Origin: UBA965 sp040396955
Lineage (GTDB): Bacteria; Chloroflexota; Chloroflexia; Chloroflexales; Roseiflexaceae
DNA length: 64,000 nt
Assembly: GCA_040396955.1 (NCBI GenBank)
Contig: JBBAWX010000016.1
Span: forward strand, 1 to 64,000
Direction of reading: 5' to 3'
Of this stretch, positions 50,860 through 59,460 are shown piece by piece. A program made the translations under genes and the position numbers. The notes under the pieces were generated by a model. That model was not told where the DNA came from. It searched no databases and saw only the letters and a list, made by a program, of their open reading frames with translations. How positions within the stretch are numbered: the stretch's first letter is position 1; every line of letters starts with the position of its first letter.

Positions 50860-51960
50860 CTAGCGCACCAATATGCCAGGGCGTTGATACTGTTGGCCAG
50901 CAACCGTGACGGTAATCATAGGCCAGTTGCCCGTGTTTGTCAGTGATTCGGCACCGTGCTCTGTGAGGAGCATGGTGTCTTCGCTTTTGGTACCGGCAAT
51001 ACTCGGGTTCCACGCAAATGCTTGGCCCACGGCGAGCACCTGTTGGCTGTCGGGGCGTGCCTGGACTTCACGGTTTTCGTACCCGGTGATGCCGCCTTGA
51101 TGGTGTTTTTGCCACTCATCGGGGTACCCTAGCGCCGCATAGGCCGCTTGGATGTCGGCAAAGACCTCGCCGAGGCGACGCCCGGGGCGACTGCCGTGCC
51201 ACGCGCTGGCATCGACCGTGGCACAGGCCTCTGCACGGCGAATTAGGTCGTCGCTGAGCCCGCCAAAGGCCACTAGTCGCGTCGCCGAGACGATGAGTCC
51301 GTGTTGGCGGGTGCAGATGACCACCATGGCGCGCTGTTGTACGCGTTGATGAGTGGGGACTGGGTGGCGAAATTGGTCGATGCGATTGTCGGCGGCCACC
51401 AGTGCAACCACAGGTGTGGTGCCGGCTGCGTAGGCGTGTGCTGCCATGACGCCCGCAATCTCCATTTCGGTCATGCCGGGCCGAATCATGCGCGCGGCCG
51501 CCTCAATGGCCTGCCCAGTGGCCTGTGCATGCGCGCGTAGTCGGGTTTGCTCACTGGCGGTCAATTGGATGCGCAGGGCGGTCAATTCGGTGGCCAATGC
51601 GGGTGTGGCCCCGGCCATGTCGCTGCCCCAACGCCCTGCGCCACAGTGGGCATCTATGAATACATCGCGGTGCGCAGGCGTGTACCACGGGAACTCGTGC
51701 GGGGTTAGCGGTAGACCGGCGCATTCTTCGGCGAGCATACGTGGCATCTCAATCGCGCTGGCAAGCAAATAATCACCGTTGCGAGTACACAAAATGCTCG
51801 CTACCGCACTCTCGCTGTTGAGCCCCACATGCGCTTGTCCACCCCCACTCAGCCAACTGAAATTTGCGGTGCGGGTCAACAAAATGCCTTCGAGCTGTGT
51901 GCGCTCAAGCAGGTGGGCGATGCGCTCGCGTTTGATCTGCCATTCTTGATGGTCCATCAT
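50860..51960 (-). CDS. M24-family (pita-bread fold) protein, metal site apparently incomplete
   Basis: A 366-aa protein with a creatinase-like N-terminal domain (about 1-130) and a pita-bread C-terminal domain (about 140-366) of the Xaa-Pro aminopeptidase/creatinase group. Family landmarks are RPGMTEMEIAGVMAAHAYAAG, HHQGGITGYENREV and AFAWNPSIAGTKSEDTMLLTE. The usual first Asp pair of the dinuclear metal site is not seen: the D-x-G region reads CTRQHGLIVSATRLVAFGG. It may be a non-metal enzyme like creatinase, or an inactive homologue. It lies between RlmI-like and the tRNA-Ala genes. Confidence 0.78.
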   Translation of the reverse strand: MMDHQEWQIKRERIAHLLERTQLEGILLTRTANFSWLSGGGQAHVGLNSESAVASILCTRNGDYLLASAIEMPRMLAEECAGLPLTPHEFPWYTPAHRDVFIDAHCGAGRWGSDMAGATPALATELTALRIQLTASEQTRLRAHAQATGQAIEAAARMIRPGMTEMEIAGVMAAHAYAAGTTPVVALVAADNRIDQFRHPVPTHQRVQQRAMVVICTRQHGLIVSATRLVAFGGLSDDLIRRAEACATVDASAWHGSRPGRRLGEVFADIQAAYAALGYPDEWQKHHQGGITGYENREVQARPDSQQVLAVGQAFAWNPSIAGTKSEDTMLLTEHGAESLTNTGNWPMITVTVAGQQYQRPGILVR

Positions 51961-52024
51961 GATGTGGTGCTCCCATGTGACGGATGTGCTGTGGCTATCT
52001 TACCATGTTGGGTGCATAAAAAAA

Positions 52025-52050
52025 CCACCACAGTCGATTGACTGTGGTGG
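52025..52050 (-). terminator. Terminator of tRNA-Ala operon
   Basis: A perfect 11-bp stem (52025-52035 with 52040-52050) with a GATT loop, followed on the minus strand by seven T residues. It lies 5 bp after the tRNA-Ala(GGC) 3' end. Confidence 0.93.
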
Positions 52051-52055
52051 CCGAT

Positions 52056-52131
52056 TGGTGGAGCAATGGGGGATCGAACCCCAGACCTCAACACTGCCAG
52101 CGTTGCGCTCTCCCAGCTGAGCTATTGCCCC
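52056..52131 (-). tRNA. tRNA-Ala (GGC)
   Basis: A 76-nt tRNA with encoded CCA. The anticodon loop CTGGCAG gives GGC. The acceptor stem has the G3:U70 pair that identifies alanine tRNAs. Second in a two-tRNA transcript. Confidence 0.96.
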
Positions 52132-52149
52132 ATGTACCCGGTATTGAAT

Positions 52150-52225
52150 TGGTGGAGGTGAGGAGGCTCGAACTCCTGGCCTCGACAGTGCGATTGTCGC
52201 GCTCTCCCAGCTGAGCTACACCCCC
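52150..52225 (-). tRNA. tRNA-Ala (CGC)
   Basis: A 76-nt tRNA with encoded CCA. The loop ATCGCAC gives anticodon CGC, reading GCG. It also has G3:U70. It lies 18 bp upstream of tRNA-Ala(GGC) in the same transcript. Confidence 0.95.
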
Positions 52226-52241
52226 GCATCACCTGTTGAAT

Positions 52242-52270
52242 AGTATACGATGCAAACAGGTGCTTGTCAA
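52242..52270 (-). promoter_or_regulatory. Promoter of tRNA-Ala pair
   Basis: TTGACA (52265-52270), 17-bp spacer, TATACT (52242-52247): a strong stable-RNA-type promoter about 17 bp before the first tRNA. Confidence 0.88.
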
Positions 52271-52337
52271 ACCGAATTTTGCTGGAATCCGCACATCGTG
52301 TGCATCGTAGTCATAGATCTACGGATTCCCCGCGACG

Positions 52338-53288
52338 TTATGTGATGGCTGGGCGTTGATTGCGCCAAACCATGGCCCGTGATACGAGGTACGACCCGAT
52401 GACCAACACGATGGCCACACATTGCGCAACGAGCCCCTCGATGTTGGGGAAGACCGCAAACCACATGCCGACCCACCCCGGGATGGCGATATCGAGCGTA
52501 CTCGTGGCCAACCACCCGGCCTGTTGCATCTCTTGGACTTCTTCACCGACCATTACCACGAGTACCAGGGTCAGCAAAACGCCGGTGACAATCAGTAGGC
52601 GTTTGTAGTGCAGTTTTTGCCTCGTCAAAAACGTGACCACACCAACTACTGCCGTAAAAAAGAGCCCGATGAGTACTCCGGATACGACCGTGGGCGTACC
52701 CATGTTGAGGCGTATGTGTTGCAAAAACAGCACAATTTCGAATCCCTCGCGGTAGACGGCACTGAAACCAAGCAAGATGAGCCCAAGATGCAGATTGGCG
52801 CCGGTCGTCAGTAAGGCGCGTTTGCGCTGATTGTGATGCGTAATCCACCCGGTCCAGTAGAGATTGTGAAAAAACCAGTTCATGATGACTAAGAGCACCA
52901 CAATCGCCAATAATCCGGTGGCCGCTTGGATGTGGAGCATTGGTGCCTCAATGGCATCGATGATGGCAGTCACCACAAACCACGTGATGATGCTCGCTAA
53001 AAACGCCCACCCCGCCCCTTGAAATACCGTCTGGCGTAGCGATGCCTGCGCCCCCACAAAGCTGGCCGTTATCGCTGCCAGTACCAAAATCGCCTCTAGT
53101 CCCTCGCGGAAGACAATCAGACTCGTGTTCAGTATGACCGCATTTGGATCGAGCGCCGGTGCGAGTGGATCCGGTACGCCGGCGGAGACTACCGCTTGCC
53201 AAATCATGGCCACTACTACTCCGATTAGCCCAATGATAAGTATGCCGCGCGTGTACCACGCAGTGACTCCTGTGCGCTCCTGTTCCAT
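52338..53288 (-). CDS. FTR1-family high-affinity iron permease
   Basis: A 316-aa membrane protein with seven predicted helices and both REGLE-type iron-binding motifs: FREGLEAIL in an early helix and YREGFEIVLF in the second half. FTR1/EfeU proteins carry ferric iron across the membrane, usually with a partner oxidase or EfeO/EfeB; none is adjacent. The ATG at 53288 (MEQERTG) follows a GGGGAAAAGAG ribosome site. A palindrome overlaps its promoter, a possible iron-responsive control. Confidence 0.92.
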   Translation of the reverse strand: MEQERTGVTAWYTRGILIIGLIGVVVAMIWQAVVSAGVPDPLAPALDPNAVILNTSLIVFREGLEAILVLAAITASFVGAQASLRQTVFQGAGWAFLASIITWFVVTAIIDAIEAPMLHIQAATGLLAIVVLLVIMNWFFHNLYWTGWITHHNQRKRALLTTGANLHLGLILLGFSAVYREGFEIVLFLQHIRLNMGTPTVVSGVLIGLFFTAVVGVVTFLTRQKLHYKRLLIVTGVLLTLVLVVMVGEEVQEMQQAGWLATSTLDIAIPGWVGMWFAVFPNIEGLVAQCVAIVLVIGSYLVSRAMVWRNQRPAIT

Positions 53289-53323
53289 GCTCTTTTCCCC
53301 CCCTGCATTCACCGTATCCGCCC

Positions 53324-53376
53324 AGTATATCGTGCTTTGTACCATTAATCAAGTAAAAACTGTTTTAATTGATTAA
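53324..53376 (-). promoter_or_regulatory. FTR1 promoter with inverted-repeat operator
   Basis: TTGATT (53347-53352), 17-bp spacer, TATACT (53324-53329). The -35 lies in one arm of a perfect 8-bp inverted repeat, TTAATCAA (53345-53352) and TTGATTAA (53369-53376), 16 bp apart. An iron regulator binding here is plausible, but the site is not a recognisable Fur or DtxR box. Confidence 0.6.
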
Positions 53377-53378
53377 AT

Positions 53379-53417
53379 CCCCCCTGTCTGGATGTGTGCC
53401 AGACGAGGGGGGGGGGG
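53379..53417 (-). terminator. gyrB terminator hairpin with poly-G tract
   Basis: A GTCTGG/CCAGAC stem extended by runs of C and G (53379-53391 with 53399-53412) past the gyrB stop. The outer arm is part of a 13-base G run (53407-53419). Confidence 0.55.
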
Positions 53418-53444
53418 GGACGGGGAATTCGGGCGTATGAGGAA

Positions 53445-55367
53445 TCAGATATCGAGGTTTTTGACCTCTGGGGCATGAGTCTGGATGAAGCGTTTGCGCG
53501 GGGGCACGAGGTCGCCCATCAGCATGGAGAAGGTTTCTTCGGCGACGACGGCATCGTCCATGGTGACCTGCAGGATGATGCGATTGGCAGGGTTCATGGT
53601 TGTTTCCCAGAGTTGTTCGGCGTTCATTTCGCCGAGCCCTTTGTAGCGCTGGAGTTCGACGCGATTGCGCTCGGAGGGGGCCAAGGTGGCGACGTAGGCT
53701 TCACGATCGGCATCGGTGTAGACGTAGCGTTCGTTTTTGCCGACCTTGACCTTGTACAACGGCGGTTGCGCGATGTAGAGGTTGCCGTTGGTGATGAGCG
53801 GGCGCATGTAGCGGAAGAAGAAGGTAAGCAGGAGTGTGCGAATGTGGCTCCCGTCGACGTCGGCGTCACTCATCAAGAAGATGCGGTGGTAGCGAATCTT
53901 GCTGACGTCGAATTGATCACCGACGCTAGCGCCAATGGCGGTAATCAGGGCCCGGACTTCGTTGTTGGAGAGCATGCGATCGAGGCGGCTTTTTTCCACG
54001 TTCAGGATTTTGCCACGGAGCGGCAAAATGGCCTGGAAGCGGCGATCACGCCCTTGCTTGGCACTGCCACCGGCGCTTTCACCCTCTACGATGAAGAGTT
54101 CGCAGTTTTCTGGGTTGTTGTCAGAGCAGTCAGCCAATTTGCCGGGCAGCGAGAAGCCTTCGAGGGCGCCTTTGCGGGCGGTTTCGCGGACCTTTTGCAC
54201 GGCTAGGCGGGTGCGAGCTGCTGAGACACACTTCTCGATGATGCGTTTGGCATCGGCGGGGTTTTCTTCGAGCCAGGTTTGCCAGGCATCGCCGAAGACG
54301 GTATTGACGGCCGTGGCAGCGACCGGGCTGACGAGTTTTTCTTTGGTTTGTGAGCTGAACTGCGGGTCGCGCAATTTGACACTAATGACCGCCGTCAGCC
54401 CTTCACGGACATCGTCGCCGGTCAAATTGGCGTCGTTCTCTTTGAGCAATCCCTTATTGCGGGCATAGCCGTTGATGACGCGGGTCAGCGCATTACGGAA
54501 CCCGGTGACGTGCGCTCCACCGTCGGTGTTGTTGATGTTGTTGGCGAAGGAATAAATGGAATCAGTATCGTACGAATCGGTGTACTGTAGGGAGATTTCG
54601 ACCGCTACATCGTCGGCGATGCGATCCACATAAAAGGGGTGCTTGTGGAGCGTGGTGCGGTCTTTGTTGAGATGGCGCACGTACGAGCTAATCCCGCCCT
54701 CAAAGTAAAAGTTGAGTTCGTTGTCGTCACGCTCATCAATGAAGCGAAAACGGAGCCCCTTGTTGAGATACGACATCTCGCGGAAGCGCTGTGCGAGCGT
54801 GCGGAAGTTGTAGTCGACCGTCTGAATAATCGTCGTGTCGGGCATGAATGTGGTCATGGTGCCGTGTTGATCGGTGGGCCCGACTTCGACCACATCGGCC
54901 TGGGGTACGCCGCAGCGGTATTCTTGGTAGTAGTGCGTCCCAGCGCGGAACACGTCGACGCGACAGTACGAAGAGAGCGCATTGACTGCCGACACGCCGA
55001 CCCCGTGGAGCCCCGATGAGACTTTATACCCGGTGCCACCGAATTTGCCGCCAGCGTGCAGGACGGTCATGACCACCTGGAGCGTGCTAACGCCCATTTT
55101 GGGGTGAATGCCGACTGGAATCCCCTGGCCATCATCACGTACCGTGACGGAACCGTCTGGGCGAATACAGACTTCGACTCGTGTGGCTCGCCCTGCCATG
55201 ACTTCGTCGACCGAATTGTCGACCACTTCGCGCACCATGGTGTGCAGACCGTTGATGTCGGTCGGCCCGATGTACATGCCGGGGCGCTTGCGCACCGCCT
55301 CCATCCCCTCGAGGACTTGAATTTGACTCTCGTCGTAGGTTGAGGCCTGCATTGAAGTATCACTCAT
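53445..55367 (-). CDS. gyrB: DNA gyrase subunit B
   Basis: A 640-aa type IIA topoisomerase B subunit. The GHKL ATPase domain has VVDNSVDEVMAG, DDGQGIPVG and GLHGVGVSAVNALS. The transducer domain follows. The TOPRIM domain has EGESAGGSAKQGRDRRFQAI-type motif, PLRGKILNVEK and LMSDADVDGSHIRTLLL. The C-terminus has RYKGLGEMNAEQLWETTMNP, typical of GyrB rather than ParE. It introduces negative supercoils together with GyrA. It follows a membrane-protein gene by 40 bp. No dnaA, dnaN or recF lies nearby. Confidence 0.97.
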   Translation of the reverse strand: MSDTSMQASTYDESQIQVLEGMEAVRKRPGMYIGPTDINGLHTMVREVVDNSVDEVMAGRATRVEVCIRPDGSVTVRDDGQGIPVGIHPKMGVSTLQVVMTVLHAGGKFGGTGYKVSSGLHGVGVSAVNALSSYCRVDVFRAGTHYYQEYRCGVPQADVVEVGPTDQHGTMTTFMPDTTIIQTVDYNFRTLAQRFREMSYLNKGLRFRFIDERDDNELNFYFEGGISSYVRHLNKDRTTLHKHPFYVDRIADDVAVEISLQYTDSYDTDSIYSFANNINNTDGGAHVTGFRNALTRVINGYARNKGLLKENDANLTGDDVREGLTAVISVKLRDPQFSSQTKEKLVSPVAATAVNTVFGDAWQTWLEENPADAKRIIEKCVSAARTRLAVQKVRETARKGALEGFSLPGKLADCSDNNPENCELFIVEGESAGGSAKQGRDRRFQAILPLRGKILNVEKSRLDRMLSNNEVRALITAIGASVGDQFDVSKIRYHRIFLMSDADVDGSHIRTLLLTFFFRYMRPLITNGNLYIAQPPLYKVKVGKNERYVYTDADREAYVATLAPSERNRVELQRYKGLGEMNAEQLWETTMNPANRIILQVTMDDAVVAEETFSMLMGDLVPPRKRFIQTHAPEVKNLDI

Positions 55368-55407
55368 ACGTCGCCCATTCTTTCGTCACAATGAGTCACC
55401 GACACGG

Positions 55408-56436
55408 CTATACGCTCCGTGGGCTCTCTGCAATTGCTTGTATGTGTTCTTTGACAAAGCGCATTCGCGCAAGTACGAAACCACTCATCAGATAGGCACT
55501 TATAATCACCGTGCCGATGCGCCCTGCCGTGGAGGTCATCAATTGGCTGAATACAATTCCCAGCCCGGAAATGATGAAGAGTAGAACGAACAGGAGCGAC
55601 AACGTGCGCCAAAAGGAGTGCCGTACGATGCGAAAACTGATTTTAATGGCCTCTACTGGATTCACCTGGCTAATGACCATCACCTCGCGGGTGAACCCGA
55701 GGTAGACTCCTGCCCACAACCAGACACCCGAGCCGAGAAAAATCAAGAATGCGCCGAAGGCGGGATTGACGCTCAAGAGCAAAAACGTGAAGATGGAGAG
55801 CGGGATGAGCAGGATGGTGACCACAGCCACGATGAGTAGCGCATACAACAACAACCGCCCGGCCGTACGGAGCGCACGCAACGGCAATCCGGCTGTGGCC
55901 GGGATGAAACTGTCACGTACCATCTCGAGGAAAAACCCGCTCAACACGAGGCTGGCGACGTTGATGAGACCCCAGATGACGATGAAATCTACCCCGTTCT
56001 GCACCAGTGTAACCGGCAGATCGAGCATGAAGGCTTTGGTTTGGTCAGGAGCCACCGATGCTGGTAGCGCAACGACAAAAGGCAACCCGAGCGCTTCGGC
56101 GCTTGCGCCAGCAGCCCGGAACGTGTAGACACTGTAGGGCACGACGTTGAGCCACGCTAGCTGTGGTCGCATGTCATCTTGGCCGAGTTGAGCCAATAAC
56201 CCCAACGATTGGTCACGGATGTCGACCATGTCAGCGGTGGCTTCGTTGGGTAACTCGCGCATCAACTGAGCGGTCTGCTCGATGACTGGCGCCAACGATA
56301 CCCCTGGTACAAACCAGAGATAGGCGTTCAGGAGGAGGGGGATGAGGAGTATCCACGGGGCACGATTCAGCGTCGCAAAGGCATCACTGATGATGTCGAC
56401 AATACTTGGCTGGTTGTTCGATGTGATCAATGTCAT
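55408..56436 (-). CDS. Multi-pass membrane protein of unknown function
   Basis: A 342-aa protein with about six hydrophobic segments (near 28-45, 150-175, 190-225, 230-255, 285-305, 310-330) and an external loop rich in Gln, Asp and Ala between helices 1 and 2. It resembles widespread glycerophosphodiester-phosphodiesterase-membrane-domain or YihY-like proteins only in general layout; I do not recognise it. AGGAGG stands upstream of the ATG. It precedes gyrB by 40 bp and probably shares its transcript. Confidence 0.72.
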   Translation of the reverse strand: MTLITSNNQPSIVDIISDAFATLNRAPWILLIPLLLNAYLWFVPGVSLAPVIEQTAQLMRELPNEATADMVDIRDQSLGLLAQLGQDDMRPQLAWLNVVPYSVYTFRAAGASAEALGLPFVVALPASVAPDQTKAFMLDLPVTLVQNGVDFIVIWGLINVASLVLSGFFLEMVRDSFIPATAGLPLRALRTAGRLLLYALLIVAVVTILLIPLSIFTFLLLSVNPAFGAFLIFLGSGVWLWAGVYLGFTREVMVISQVNPVEAIKISFRIVRHSFWRTLSLLFVLLFIISGLGIVFSQLMTSTAGRIGTVIISAYLMSGFVLARMRFVKEHIQAIAESPRSV

Positions 56437-56456
56437 CCTCCTGTAATTATGAGGGT

Positions 56457-56462
56457 ATTATA
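56457..56462 (-). promoter_or_regulatory. Extended -10 of the membrane protein-gyrB transcript
   Basis: GTGG-TATAAT on the minus strand (-10 at 56457-56462) about 20 bp before the ATG. The -35 is weak. It is identical to the infC -10 including the GTGG. Confidence 0.6.
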
Positions 56463-56660
56463 CCACTTTTCTTGGGAATCAGATAGGTGGAATTTGTGGT
56501 GGGAATGCGAAAATGTCGGTCGATAACGCATTCAGATGCCCAATGTGTGCGCCGCCATGCTCGTGCCTCCCACCTCCTCGCGCAGGTTGGCCCACACCGT
56601 GGCATCGTAGTGGCGGTATTGGTACAATACCTGCATATCTTTTCTACGAAAGAGGAATAC

Positions 56661-57515
56661 ATGACGACCCCCGATTACTTTCGGCCACAGCCGACGAGCC
56701 ATGAACGCCGGCCTCGTGGTGATGCCCCCCTGCTCCTTGTCGTGTATGCGCACCCCGATGATGAGGCCTTTGGGAATGCGGGGACCATCCTTGCGGCGCG
56801 GGCGGCCGGCGTGGAAGTCCACTACATCTGCGCCACGCGGGGGGAATGTGGCACCGTTGATGCCGAGTATTTGACCAAATATGCGGATGTTCGGACATTG
56901 CGCACGACCGAGCAACTAGCGGCTGCCGAGGTGCTTGATCTAGGGGCGGTGCATTTCCTCAATTACCGCGACAGCAACATGACGGGCAGTGCGGACAACG
57001 AGCATCCCGAAGCCTTGATGCGGGCACCGGTAGCTGACGTAGCCGCCCAGATTCGCACGTACATCGACACGTTGCAACCGCAGTACGTCATCACGTTCCC
57101 ACCCTACGGCGGATACGGGCATCCCGACCATATTGCCATTCATCATGCGACCATGCAGGCATTGGCTGATGCTAGCTGGCGAGTGCCACAGGTGTATTAT
57201 TCGACCTTTTCGACGACCACACTGCGCGTTCTTATCACGTTGTGGCGAATATTGGGGCGTAACCCGCGGGCGTTTGGGCGCAACGGTGACATCGACATGG
57301 TGCGGGTCGCCGAGGAGGCAACCCCGATTACCACGGTGGTGCGGTGTGCGCATGTGATCCCGACGAAAATAGCTGCATGGCAGTGCCATGCCAGTCAGGG
57401 TGGTGGCATGACACGGACGCCACGCTGGTTGTGGTGGTGGTTTTATGGGCGTGAGACGCTGACCCGAGTGGTCCCGGCACCCCGTGGGCGTAACGTGTTG
57501 CGGTTTGATGTATGA
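56661..57515 (+). CDS. PIG-L family deacetylase
   Basis: A 284-aa zinc-dependent N-acetylglucosaminyl deacetylase of the PIG-L/LmbE family. The zinc site is AHPDDE near the N-terminus with the distal HPDHIAIHHAT. Relatives deacetylate GlcNAc-inositol, bacillithiol precursors or chitobiose; the substrate here is unknown. The ATG at 56661 has AGAGGA 6 nt upstream; 58 in-frame codons before it lie upstream of a likely promoter (TTGG-TACAAT) and are rejected. It overlaps the GNAT gene by 4 bp. Confidence 0.9.
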   Translation: MTTPDYFRPQPTSHERRPRGDAPLLLVVYAHPDDEAFGNAGTILAARAAGVEVHYICATRGECGTVDAEYLTKYADVRTLRTTEQLAAAEVLDLGAVHFLNYRDSNMTGSADNEHPEALMRAPVADVAAQIRTYIDTLQPQYVITFPPYGGYGHPDHIAIHHATMQALADASWRVPQVYYSTFSTTTLRVLITLWRILGRNPRAFGRNGDIDMVRVAEEATPITTVVRCAHVIPTKIAAWQCHASQGGGMTRTPRWLWWWFYGRETLTRVVPAPRGRNVLRFDV

Positions 57516-58153
57516 GTGCGACCGCGCCACTCTACCACATACGACCGGCAACGGTCGCCGATATTGAGGCACTAGTGGCTGTCCATGCCGACGCATTTAA
57601 CGACAAATTCTTGCAGGCGTTTGGCGCCCGCAAGTTTCATCGTGGGTTGGCGTTGCTTGCGGAGACGTGGCGGCGTCAGGGCAACGCCGGCTTGCAGGGT
57701 ATCTGGGTGGTCGAATGGCACGACACCATCATTGGCACGATTGCTGTGCGGGCCCGGCATACCCTGCGTGAAGCTCCCATGGTGCCAGTTGAGTGGTTGT
57801 TTATTCGTGGGTTGGGGTTTTTTCGGGCCATGTATGCGCTATCGGCGTTGTCGGTCATTGATCATTCCATTCGGTTCGACGAAATGTACATCAGCGACGT
57901 GGCCGTGATGCGTGCCTATCGCCGCCGCGGAGTGGCGGCAGCGATGTTGCGCCATGCCGAGCAGGAAGCACGCCGGCAGCGCATCAAATACTTGACCTTG
58001 TACGTGAATGCCCACAACCAATCGGCCCGTGCGCTTTATCTCAAAATGGGCTTTCAGATGCATCAAATCAGGCGGTCACTGTGGGCTTGGGTGTTGATAC
58101 AGCATGCAAGTTGGGCCTTGATGCGCAAAGACGTAATGGTTGGTGAGCGTTAA
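57512..58153 (+). CDS. GNAT-family N-acetyltransferase
   Basis: A 213-aa acetyltransferase. The acetyl-CoA motif A is VAVMRAYRRRGVAAAMLRHAE, followed by the motif B region YLTLYVNAHNQSARALYLKMGF. Its ATG overlaps the PIG-L stop (ATGA), so both products are coupled and may act on the same amino sugar, one removing an acetyl group and the other adding an acyl group (inference). Its stop TAA shares TTAA with the stop of the convergent photolyase-domain gene. Confidence 0.9.
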   Translation: MSATAPLYHIRPATVADIEALVAVHADAFNDKFLQAFGARKFHRGLALLAETWRRQGNAGLQGIWVVEWHDTIIGTIAVRARHTLREAPMVPVEWLFIRGLGFFRAMYALSALSVIDHSIRFDEMYISDVAVMRAYRRRGVAAAMLRHAEQEARRQRIKYLTLYVNAHNQSARALYLKMGFQMHQIRRSLWAWVLIQHASWALMRKDVMVGER

Positions 58154-58575
58154 TCGAACAGGCGTGCCCGGGCCACTTGCCAGTAGCGTGAAAAGCGCTT
58201 GATGTCGGTGTGCACGGGGATGTCCACAAATGGTTCTTCGGCTAGCACGGTCACGTGATGACGTTGTTTGAGGGTAGCGACGATATGGTGAAAGCGCGGT
58301 GCGACGCTCGCTGCGGTCACGATATGCGTTGCGTGGTGCTGTGTGGCAAATGCGCGGAGCTCGGTGACCACATCACCACGCACGATGGTGACGGGGAGCT
58401 CGCAGAGTGATTCATACAAAAAGACCAGGCGTTTGAGGCTGATGCGGTAGTCGCGGAGGAGCTCGTCGTCGAAGACAAACAGCGCTGGTGCGGTGGGGGC
58501 ATGGATAAGGGCCGGGTTGGTGGGGCGCAGGCAATCGCCGTGCACCCAGACAACGCTGGTTGGTGGATTAGTCAT
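58150..58575 (-). CDS. Stand-alone photolyase N-terminal alpha/beta domain protein
   Basis: A 141-aa protein that matches only the N-terminal Rossmann-like antenna domain of photolyases and cryptochromes: SVVWVHGDCLRPTNPAL, ALFVFDDELL, SLKRLVFLYESL, VTIVRGDVVTELRAFA, and a tail DIKRFSRYWQVARARLF. No FAD domain follows. A stand-alone FAD domain is encoded two genes upstream in the same operon, so the two might form a split enzyme (inference). The ATG at 58575 overlaps the acyltransferase stop by 8 bp. It is the last gene of the photolyase operon. Confidence 0.72.
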   Translation of the reverse strand: MTNPPTSVVWVHGDCLRPTNPALIHAPTAPALFVFDDELLRDYRISLKRLVFLYESLCELPVTIVRGDVVTELRAFATQHHATHIVTAASVAPRFHHIVATLKQRHHVTVLAEEPFVDIPVHTDIKRFSRYWQVARARLFD

Positions 58576-59455
58576 GGATGACTCCGCTGGTAGGGGCGAG
58601 CAGGCACGATTGTCGGGCCGCTTGCTCGCTGGCAATCAGGGCGGCCATGGTCTGGATGAGTTGCAGGTGGGCGGTGTTCGGCGAGACGATGGCGGGCGCA
58701 CAGCGAATGCGCACCAGCGGCGCTTTGTACCAGGGCACGATGAGCTGGAGCGTGGCTGCCATCCACTCGCGATCTTTGCGTTCATTGATGCGTTGCACCC
58801 AACGATTGCGTAGTGCTCGACCTGAAATGACGCCACTGATGAGTACGCCGACCACGGGTAAATCGGGGATGGTGCGACAGAGCAAGGCGGTGAAATCTGA
58901 CCAGCTGGGCAGGGTGCTGGCGGCATCCGCCATCAAGGCCGGGTCGGGCTCGATACGCCCTGCCGGAAAGGTGAGTAAGGCGCCGCCTTGACGCACATGC
59001 TGGATGGCCTGGCGCATGGCCAGGGCGCGGCCGCGCGCATCGTCGGGGACGCAGATGAGGCGGGCTGCGATGTTGGGCAGTGCTCTCAGCAGGGGGCGGT
59101 CGGCCGCCAACACGCGCACGTCGTTGCGGGGAATGGCGGTAAAGAGGGCCGACGCATCGACCATGCCCGGGTGATTGGCGCAGATGAGCAACGGTCCGTG
59201 TGTGGGGAAATGCTCAGAATCCACGATGTCAAGCGCACCGGCGTAATCCTTGACGATGACCTGACCGGCGGCGGCGAGCCCGGCGCTGCCCGCCAAGGCG
59301 TCACAGGCGGCCATGCTCATCGCGAGCCGTCGTGCGGGCAACCACCCGATGAGGGTGACGAGGTGGCGCAAGAGCGGGCGATCGGCCACTTTGAACGACC
59401 GATGCAGGTCGGTGATGTTCATGTGCGTGAGCGTATGCAGGTCGGCAGTGAGCAT
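58568..59455 (-). CDS. PlsC-like 1-acyl-glycerol-3-phosphate acyltransferase family protein
   Basis: A 295-aa (or 284-aa from MNITDL) acyltransferase. The H-x4-D motif is in ICANHPGMVDASALF, and the acceptor block TFPAGRIEPD replaces the usual FPEG. A GRALAMRQAI segment lies between. It would transfer an acyl chain to a phospholipid precursor or glycolipid. Its place between two photolyase-domain genes is unexpected; starts and stops overlap or nearly touch (5 bp gap to the FAD-domain gene), so co-transcription is clear. Confidence 0.8.
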   Translation of the reverse strand: MLTADLHTLTHMNITDLHRSFKVADRPLLRHLVTLIGWLPARRLAMSMAACDALAGSAGLAAAGQVIVKDYAGALDIVDSEHFPTHGPLLICANHPGMVDASALFTAIPRNDVRVLAADRPLLRALPNIAARLICVPDDARGRALAMRQAIQHVRQGGALLTFPAGRIEPDPALMADAASTLPSWSDFTALLCRTIPDLPVVGVLISGVISGRALRNRWVQRINERKDREWMAATLQLIVPWYKAPLVRIRCAPAIVSPNTAHLQLIQTMAALIASEQAARQSCLLAPTSGVIHD

Positions 59456-59460
59456 CTGGC

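Noticed and set aside
53394..54206. Open frame of 270 codons on the plus strand opposite gyrB
   Set aside because: Acidic, repetitive shadow of the conserved gyrB C-terminus without its own ribosome site.
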